64,000 nt of DNA from Cherax quadricarinatus (Eukaryota > Arthropoda > Malacostraca > Decapoda > Parastacidae), in assembly GCF_038502225.1 (NCBI RefSeq), contig NC_091301.1:13702221-13766220 (forward strand), in the 5' to 3' direction. Numbering within the stretch: position 1 is the stretch's first letter; each line of letters opens with the position of its first letter. Below the pieces are notes generated by a model that searched no databases, was not told the origin of the DNA, and saw nothing but the letters and a program-made list of their open reading frames with translations. Both the position numbers and the translations under genes were made by a program. Below, one piece after another: positions 57,340 to 64,000 of the stretch.

Positions 57340-58530
57340 ATCTATGGGTATATATTCACCGAGAGGTGTGTATCTCACTGTATACATAGAGGTGTGTATC
57401 AGTGTATATACAGTGATTGGTATGTATCAGTGTATATATACTGAGAGGTGTGTATGTCAGTGTATATATACTGAGAGGTATGTATCTCAGTGTATATACA
57501 CTGAGAGGTGTGTATCTCAGTATATACACTGAGAGGTGTGTATCTCAGTGCATATACACTGAGAGGTGTGTATCTCAGTGTATATATACTGAGAGGTGTG
57601 TATCTCAGTGTATATACACTGAGAGGTGTGTATCTCAGTGTATATACACTGAGAGGTGTGTATCTCAGTGTATATACACTGAGATGTGTGTATCTTAGTG
57701 TATGTACACAGAGGTGTGTATCTCAGTGTATATACACCGAGAGGTGTGTATCTCAGTGTATATACACCGAGAGGTGTGTATCTCAGTGTATATACACTGA
57801 GAGGTGTGTATCTCAGTGTATATACACCGAGAGGTGTGTATCTCAGTATATACACTGAGAGGTATCAGTGTGTATACACAGAGGTATCAGTGTATATACA
57901 CTGAGAGGTATGTATCCGTGTATATATACTCCGAGAGGTGTGTATATACACCGAGAGGTGTGTATCTCAGTGTATATACACTGAGAGGTTTGTATCTCCG
58001 TGTATATACACTGAGAGGTTTGTATCTCAGTGTATATACACTGAGAGGTTTGTATCTCAGTGTATATACACTGAAAGGTTTGCATCTCAGTGTATATACA
58101 CTGAGAGGTTTGTATCTCAGTGTATATAGACAGAGGTTTGTATCTCAGTGTATATACACTGAGAGGTGTGTATCTCAGTGTATATACACTGAGATGTGTG
58201 TATCTCAGTGTATATACACCGAGAGGTGTGTATCTCAGTGTATATACACTGAGAGGTTTGTATCTGTGTATATACACAGAGGTTTGTATCTGTGTATATA
58301 CACTGAGAGGTTTGTATGTGTATATACACTGAGAGGTTTGCAACTGTGTATATACACTGAGAGGTTTGTATCTGTGTATATACACTGAGAGGTTTGTATC
58401 TGTGTATATACAGAGAGGTTTGTATCTGTGTATATACACTGAGAGGTTTGTATCTGTGTATATACACTGAGAGGTTTGTATCTGTGTATATACACTGAGA
58501 GGTTTGTATCTGTGTATATACACTGAAGGT
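57340..58530. repeat. 30-bp minisatellite with a palindrome in each unit
   Basis: About 38 units of TATCTCAGTGTATATACACT plus GAGAGGTGTG. Each contains the perfect 20-bp palindrome CTCAGTGTATATACACTGAG. Right-hand units from 58255 are shortened to 24-28 bp (TATCTGTGTATATACACTGA). All open frames here are repeat artefacts. Confidence 0.95.
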
Positions 58531-58610
58531 GAATAGCTCTCAGCGTATTTACACTTAATTAATTTTAATCGCTATTTTTGTGAGTGAACCATCCTTGACG
58601 GGGGTAGGGA

Positions 58611-58738
58611 CAGGTGACTTGTAGGAGACAGGAGTAGGAGACAGGGGTTGACAGGAGTAGGAGACAGAGGTTGACAGGAGTAGGAGACAGGGGTTGACAG
58701 GAGTAGGAGACAGGGGTTGACAGGGGTAGGAGAGAGGA
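58611..58738. repeat. 23-bp minisatellite
   Basis: Five to six units of ACAGGAGTAGGAGACAGGGG plus TTG. Confidence 0.92.
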
Positions 58739-58779
58739 TTAAAATCTTAAGGTAAAAGCCATCATAGGTTATTGTATCA

Positions 58780-58838
58780 CATGTGTGTGTGTACTCACCT
58801 GTTTGTGGTTGCAGGGGTCGATTCACAGCTCTTGGTGT
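58780..58838 (-). mobile_element. LINE family A 3' stub, inverted
   Basis: GTGTGTGTGTACTCACCTGT, TTGTGGTTGCAGGGGTCGAT, TCACAGCTC is the reverse complement of the last 50 bp of family A with its CA tail. The other side is TTGGTGTGTGTAAG, again a short TG run. Confidence 0.85.
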
Positions 58839-58839
58839 G

Positions 58840-59440
58840 TGTAAGTATATTGCGAGAAAGTGACAGAAAATGAGATGGGAGAGAGAAATGACTTTCCATT
58901 GTGTTACGAGGGTTGTGGAAGCCTTAGGCTGTCTGCTGGAAGAGAGAGTGACAGCCTTAGGCCAGGGCGGTGGTGGTGGTGATAGTATTGTATAGAGTAA
59001 GCTCACTCACGGAATCACTTGACTGATTCAGGCACTCAGCGCACTCCTGTCTCACTGAAGCACCACAACTCGTGCACTCGCGTGTCTCACTGAAGCACCA
59101 CAACTCGTGCACCCAAGGCTCCAATTTGAAGATTAAATTTACCATTGGAGTAAATTCCAGTCCCAGAGAGCCAACGCTCACTCTCCGAGGACTATTTCCT
59201 ACACAATAACATCAAATAGACTTATTTAACAATATTAACCTCAGTTACTTGGCTCCTACAGCTAAACTTACTGACTTATCATCTTTAAAACTGCTCGACT
59301 CTCTGGTATTATCTTTTTCTAACAGAATTGCATGTCTCCAGGTCCTGGTCGATACGTGTCCATATCGTCTGTATATTTTTTGGGTAACCATGGTTCGAGT
59401 CTCCGTCCATACTTCTGCTTATTCATTGACAGTCATTTAT
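58840..59440. other. Unrecognised sequence with a short tandem duplication
   Basis: 59048-59110 has TGTCTCACTGAAGCACCACA, ACTCGTGCAC twice. No gene seen. Confidence 0.5.
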
Positions 59441-59465
59441 AAATATATATATATAATATATATAT

Positions 59466-59544
59466 GTGGTGCCAAATAGGTAAAACTTGCGATTTTGGCT
59501 TAAATATCAACGCCAAATGACTAACTTTACCTATTCGGCGCGAC
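59466..59544. mobile_element. MITE family T, copy 3, internally deleted (79 bp)
   Basis: TGGTGCCAAATAGGTAAAAC and ACTTTACCTATTCGGCGCGA as terminal inverted repeats with most of the body lost; TA repeats again on both sides. Confidence 0.78.
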
Positions 59545-59722
59545 ATATATATTAAAACACCCTCCAGAAAAAATAGAAAAATGGTTGGCAAAAGTTTTTC
59601 GGAGTCGCTAAGAACTTATCATCAGGCCAATATTCATGAATATATGAAAAAATAAAAGTGAAAAAAATGCTGCATGCTGAGCTACAGCCGACGGTAGTAA
59701 CATGACTTGGTCATGCATTACG

Positions 59723-59755
59723 TGGTCGTGGCATGATCCAGTCATGCCACGACCA
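59723..59755. other. Perfect 14-bp hairpin
   Basis: TGGTCGTGGCATGA, loop TCCAG, TCATGCCACGACCA. The neighbouring sequence contains related words (CATGACTTGGTCATG), so it may be part of a small palindromic repeat. Confidence 0.8.
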
Positions 59756-59974
59756 TCGGCTCTATAGCATCATACAGACTAGGGTTGCAGCACACTCCGA
59801 ATGTATCTACTTCTGCTAAAAAAAAATATAACCCCCCTCACTAGTAAGTGGTTTGTCACTGGTGCTTAGCCTACACGTCACCGACTCACAGCTGCTACCT
59901 CGATCACCTATTAATTGTCCAATTATTGCCACTTATTTTACAAGGTAGGGATGCAGCACAGACCAGCACTATCT

Positions 59975-60235
59975 TAACACCCAGGATAACATGGCTTTAG
60001 AACAAGATCCTGCCCGTCTCCAAACACCAGCACTTAGATGAGACGCCGTATGACTTGTCAAGGCACCTAAAGTCAATACCTGATCAACCGGGCTGTGCTT
60101 CGTACGTCAGCTTGCGTGCGGCCAGCAGTAACAGTCTGGTTGATCAGACCCTGATCCACCATGAGGCCTGGTCTCAGACCAGGCCGCGAGGGCGTTGACT
60201 TCCGAAACCCTCTCCAGGTAAACTCCAGGTAAGTC
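59975..60235 (+). mobile_element. LINE family B 3' end with internal deletion
   Basis: CACCCAGGATAACATGGCTT matches the RT block at 42652, then it jumps to the 3' region: CACCTAAAGTCAATACCTGA, GGCCAGCAGTAACAGTCTGG, CCTCTCCAGGTAAACTCCAG. Confidence 0.82.
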
Positions 60236-60541
60236 ACAGCGTTACCTGACAATGGTCCAGGACGGAGCGGAACGTCGCCAAAGGTTCATTTCCTAAGTGC
60301 GGGTTTTTGGTGAATTGTTCCAGCCACTGTAGTATGATTTTTTATTATTTAAAATCCTGCCAGTTACAGCTAATATACTGCTATAACAAAATCAAAGAGA
60401 CATTGGAAGAAAACTAAAAATGACAATGTTATAAATGAATTTCTACAAAAGCGTTAGAGAAATGCTACCACAAAAATAAAATCTAAAAATATAACGGGAA
60501 ATGACTGACGAAATCGTAATAACATGATAGCTAACAAATTA

Positions 60542-60625
60542 CAGCTGGCCCAGTGGTTAATGCACTGGCCTGTGAGTTTTAGAACTCACGTCCCATGGGT
60601 TCAAACATAACCCGTTCCGTGATTT
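60542..60625 (+). repeat. tRNA-derived SINE head or tRNA pseudogene
   Basis: An A-box-like TGGCCCAGTGG at 60545 and B-box-like GGTTCAAACAT at 60599 are spaced as in tRNA genes, with an anticodon-arm-like stem GTGAGTTTTAGAACTCAC between. The acceptor stem does not close, so it is not called a working tRNA. Confidence 0.5.
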
Positions 60626-60805
60626 GTATACCAGGAAAGCTAGGGAAATAGATGCTTGGAATTCTAACAGCCAGATAACATACACAGGGGTAGTGAAGAC
60701 ATTAACACCTAGCTTAGCAAAGTAATATTTTAGCACCCCAAGGCGGAGCTCTTCTGCCATTACTGTTTCACTTCCTCACAGCAGAGATAATAACACAAGT
60801 CTCTG

Positions 60806-61700
60806 CTTCGTATCATCCTTTGCGGGTTATACCAATATAAGTACGAAAGTCGCCTAAGTAGATGACGCGGAATACATACAAACAGATGTAAGGTGTTCTG
60901 AAACAAATTCAAATAACATCATATTCATTGGTAATGAATTCCAAATGATTAGATACGAAGAAATACAATTCAAAACGAGAACAGCACAAAAATCTATAAA
61001 AAATGAAAATAACAACTTAAAAGACATGAGTAATTATGTGAGATGACCTAGCGTTCAAGAACACAGTAATTTAAATGTATCAAGTGCCAGGAAACTGAGT
61101 GGTTGGATTATGAGAACTTTCGAAAGACAAGAAGCTACACAAAAGATAACATACTGTATAATTACCATTACCTGTGCTCTCACGTTCACAATATTACTGT
61201 GTGCTCACAGTGTTTTTCCAAGGCAGGGGAGTTATCAAAAGTGGAATCAGTAGACTTTTTTACTGCCCGCATAGAGTCAGTATAACAATACACAAACAAC
61301 TCGCACATAGAAGAGAGGAGCTTACGACGACGTTTCAGTCCAGCTTGGACCATTTACAAAGTCACTGTAAATGGTCCAAGCTGGACCGAAACATCTTCGT
61401 AAGCTCCTCTCTTCTATGTGCGGGTTGTGTATGTATCGTTCCAGTCACGGTATTGTGCCTTTTTGTTATTCAGTATAACAATGTAACTGAGGACCCATAA
61501 AACATATAAATTACTGGAAACATATAAACCATATTAACCACTGGGAACAATGAAACAAACCCTATTTGCAACGCCTCAGAAAAGCGAAATATATCCTCTG
61601 GAATGAAGAGCGAAATTCCTGATAATATATTCAAAGAAAATACTCGAGGACAGGTCCCTAATCTACACACTATCACAACAACTTACTGGAGAAGGGGATA
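60806..61700 (+). mobile_element. Old, decayed LINE family B copy
   Basis: CGTATCATCCTTTGCGGGTT (the SSFADDT block), GAATTCCAAATGATTAGATA (FQLLRY), AACTTAAAAGACATGAG (LKDLG), then ARKLSGWIMRTF-like coding at about 61085. It is interrupted at 61285-61445 by an inverted module. More diverged than the other B copies. Confidence 0.65.
61285..61450. repeat. Inverted module with GGACCGAAAC core, copy 3
   Basis: Arms CGCACATAGAAGAGAGGAGC and GCTCCTCTCTTCTATGTGCG; inner halves GTTTCAGTCCAGCTTGGACC and GGTCCAAGCTGGACCGAAAC flank ATTTACAAAGTCACTGTAAAT, itself a palindrome. Confidence 0.9.
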
Positions 61701-61830
61701 TAAGAGCATAAGAACATAAGAAAGAAGGAACACTGCAACAGGCCTACTGACCCATGCGGAGCAGGTCTATGTCGTCCCCCCCCCTGGATTAGCCCAATGA
61801 CCCACCCAGGCTGGTCACCTCCACTCAAGA
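61685..61830 (+). repeat. Dispersed repeat R2, copy 2
   Basis: AAGAACATAAGAAAGAAGGA, ACACTGCAACAGGCCTACTG, ACCCATGCGG, similar to 11800-11860. Confidence 0.5.
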
Positions 61831-62004
61831 ATGGAGCACTGCACTAGACCCAGCAGCACAAGCTAGTCAGGTCCAACTCACACAAGCTCACAAAAGCAGA
61901 CGCTTTAAAGAGTAAACTGGGCCGGTATCTGCAGGAAGTGCCAGAACAGCCAGACTGTAATGGCCAAGGGTAGTAAGAGACTGGTTGTAAATGGTATGGT
62001 GAGG

Positions 62005-62140
62005 CCGACAACAAAATGTGGAAAAGGACACATATGTAGAGTTCAGGACAGTTCACCTCTAGTGGCGATGAAGCCACTAGTGGCGAAACGATTCCTTTAA
62101 TAAATTTCTTGAACTGTACACGTGTCCCTTTCCACAGTAA
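62005..62140 (+). repeat. Penelope-type 3' end with hammerhead-like core
   Basis: GATGAAGCCACTAGTGGCGA, AACG at 62067-62090 with perfect stem II GCCAC-TA-GTGGC. The preceding CT of CTGATGA reads GC, so the core is altered. AATAAATTTCTTGAACTGT follows. Confidence 0.6.
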
Positions 62141-63220
62141 CATACTGATTGATCAGGCTGTTGGTTCAGGTCGAACTAAACTCAAGAAATTGGTCACGTG
62201 TCTGCCAAAAGATACGGGAACTGCTGGTACCAATCTCGGACCTCAGAAAAAAAAATGAGTACTCAGTCACATAATGCACACAAGCGTAACCACAGATACA
62301 CACTGTCTATCTGTCTCTCTTTAGAGACGAAAACCCTGCAACAGTGACCACAATGTCCATAATCCAAATTGGTCGAAAATGGGCAGAGGGGAAAGAAAAC
62401 AGCCCAATTCTATTGCAACTTCGACTAAGGCTTTTCTTATAAAAAAGTGTATAATGTCACGGAAGAGGAAGCAGGTGAGTGGCAAGGAGGACGTGAAGCA
62501 CAGTGAGGATGATAGGCAGTAGAAAGTCAGTCAGAGGAAAGTGTATCATCCACAATGTTTTAGTGGTAGCCTGAGGCAGGCTAACCTATCTTCATGTCTT
62601 TCTTCCTTCTTTCCTTTCTTTCTTTCTTCCTTCCTTATATGCTTCCATACAAGAATGACTGTGGCGAGAGAATTATTTTTTTTTCAGATTTCGTTCGAAA
62701 CAGTCTCGTTCGTAACAAAAGAATAAGTAACATTACATTTCCCAAATAATTTAGCTGAGTAATTTATTTGACCAGTAGACTAGCCATTGTAGCTGGTATT
62801 TTTGAGTCTGGGTTAAAATGCAAGCAGGTTGCTCTCAAAATACTGCAATTCCATATTCACTAATTAATTTTCAGTAGCTAAGTGAATATTTAAGAAGGCT
62901 ATGATTTAGAAGTGAAATTGCCCTAACGCCTATGAAATTAGAATTTCAGTGTCTTGGGAAAGTAACTGGAGACCTGGTGACCTAGTGTAAGAGTAACACC
63001 ATACTGACCAGGCTAGTGAGTGCCTCTAGGTGGGTTGGTTAGTTAAGGGAAACTTATGTGCCCCTTAATGGGGCGTTTAGATTACACGAGGCTGCATAAC
63101 ATTTGATCATTTCCTGTCAATAATACTTTAACCTTTTAAGTAGGGATTAAAGGTAACTCTTAGCGTATATACATTGAGAGACATACACCTCACGGAGTAT
63201 ATATCCAAGTCCATCTCTCT
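62141..63220. other. Unrecognised sequence
   Basis: A TTTCTTTC/TTCC tract at 62590-62640; otherwise no element or gene that I can support. Confidence 0.45.
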
Positions 63221-63224
63221 TCAG

Positions 63225-63400
63225 GATACGTCCCCTCAAGGGAGGTTCCTTGACGCTGGTGAGGGGCTGTTGATCTAAGGAATCGGATCTGTGCTCCAGT
63301 TCCCAGAAATAACCCTGAATATCTTCCATGTCCTCCCCCAACAGGCGCTGTATAATCCATACGGGTTTAGCGCTGCCCCATGATTATAACTATAATAATC
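63225..63400 (+). repeat. SINE-like repeat R1, copy 4
   Basis: GGGAGGTTCCTTGACGCTGG to GGCGCTGTATAATCCATACG, GGTTTAGCGCTGCCCC and a short AAT tail. Another copy begins at 63965 and runs off the window. Confidence 0.8.
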
Positions 63401-63855
63401 TTGAGGGTAGTGTAGTTTGTTTGGAGGTCCTCTCCTCCCGATGACAGCACGAGTTGCGATGTGAAGTGATAGTGTTGGTTCAATGATAAGTCCACCTCTT
63501 CCTTTTACCGCATCGATAGACAGTGCCACAGTCTATCCGTGGAGACAAAGTCATAGTTATGTCTATAAGCAGTGTGGAGCTCAGTGCTGGTCCAGGCGCC
63601 AGGGAAGGAGGTTGTACGCGCGTCACTGCCTCCCTGCTTTCATTGTATACTTCTGGCCGACTTTCAGATATACGTGACACACTGACTGACATATTCCTTC
63701 CATTCACTAGTAGAGTGCTGCAGGGAACGACGCTACAGAAAGTTTCAAAATATACTTTAAAATAAGTGTTGGACAACTTACGGACATATTTTACGAGGAA
63801 ACCATTAGTTTTGCGTGATGATGACAACTATGGACTATGTGAAGTTGTGACTCAG

Positions 63856-63914
63856 ATGACTGACATAGACACGGACTCATTGCTCGCTTCTCCATACAAG
63901 ACCACTAATATACC
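63856..63914 (+). CDS. Possible first coding exon of another transcript
   Basis: An ATG at 63856 opens MTDIDTDSLLASPYKTTNI and runs into ACC|GTAAGT, a consensus donor at 63915. An upstream ATG at 63809 ends quickly in TGA. The sequence before it (63480-63800) is not obviously repetitive and could be a 5' untranslated region. There is no domain to recognise, so the call rests on the start and donor only. Confidence 0.22.
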
Positions 63915-64000
63915 GTAAGTCTTTCTTCTTACTTCAGAGACAGACATTTACTACCTATTTCTCCCTCTTAAGGAGGGTGCCTTGATGCTGCTGAAGGGCT

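Noticed and set aside
57417..58523. Several overlapping frames encoding SVYTLRGVYL repeats on both strands
   Set aside because: All six frames are open because of the 30-bp palindromic repeat; an artefact.
61174..61500. 108-codon plus-strand frame
   Set aside because: Runs across the inverted GGACCGAAAC module and a dead LINE; no domain.

Overview
The window looks like one stretch of a repeat-rich arthropod genome, most probably a decapod crustacean (crayfish-like). That identification is an inference. It rests on a gene with short exons, consensus GT-AG introns and an invertebrate SLC22-type product, set among dense AC/AT/AAT microsatellites, minisatellites and many LINE, Penelope, BEL/Pao and MITE copies. 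Nothing bacterial (operons, Shine-Dalgarno sites) is visible.

The only host gene I can support is one plus-strand member of the SLC22 (organic cation/carnitine transporter-like) branch of the major facilitator superfamily. Twelve coding exons run from 2136 to about 55084. Splice phases agree at all eleven junctions and together give about 529 residues: the large glycosylatable extracellular loop, TM2 to TM12, a DRYGRR signature and a PESPRWL motif. The first exon (N-terminus and TM1) is not seen and probably lies upstream. Introns vary from 269 bp to 31.8 kb, and the largest (13870-45686) consists almost wholly of transposons.

Layout: 1-1480, a 25-bp minisatellite interrupted by a LINE fragment (called family A here). 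2136-5333, exons 1-5 with SINE-like repeats, a hairpin, a duplicated splice acceptor and a MITE. 5334-11588, two head-to-tail family A LINEs. 11589-13869, exons 6-7 with LINE and hammerhead-like debris. 14030-14560, a 47-bp minisatellite. 14781-32011, a minus-strand BEL/Pao element split by an L2/CR1-like LINE (family D, itself carrying a solo LTR with a 5-bp target duplication) and an I-like LINE (family E, intact 896-codon RT-RNase H frame). 33085-37318, family A interrupted by family B, a LINE whose ORF1 has CCCH zinc fingers. 37320-37461, a fold-back element. 37600-41120, a nearly intact RTE-like LINE. 41125-45063, an inverted RTE copy split by a second family B LINE. 45687-49970, exons 8-11 with a minisatellite that seems to have grown from a splice donor. 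50368-53460, hammerhead-type inverted repeats and an inverted pair of Penelope-like elements. 54946-55086, the last recognised exon. 55500-64000, LINE debris, TA and CTA repeats, a 30-bp palindromic minisatellite, a tRNA-derived SINE and a possible first exon of another transcript.

The transposons explain most of the length. The less ordinary signals are: family A LINEs repeatedly bounded by AC repeats on both sides; paired inverted hammerhead-ribozyme-like cores; CCCH fingers in a LINE ORF1; a minisatellite continuous with an active-looking 5' splice site; a tandemly duplicated 3' splice site; and a stop codon that overlaps a usable splice donor in the last exon.
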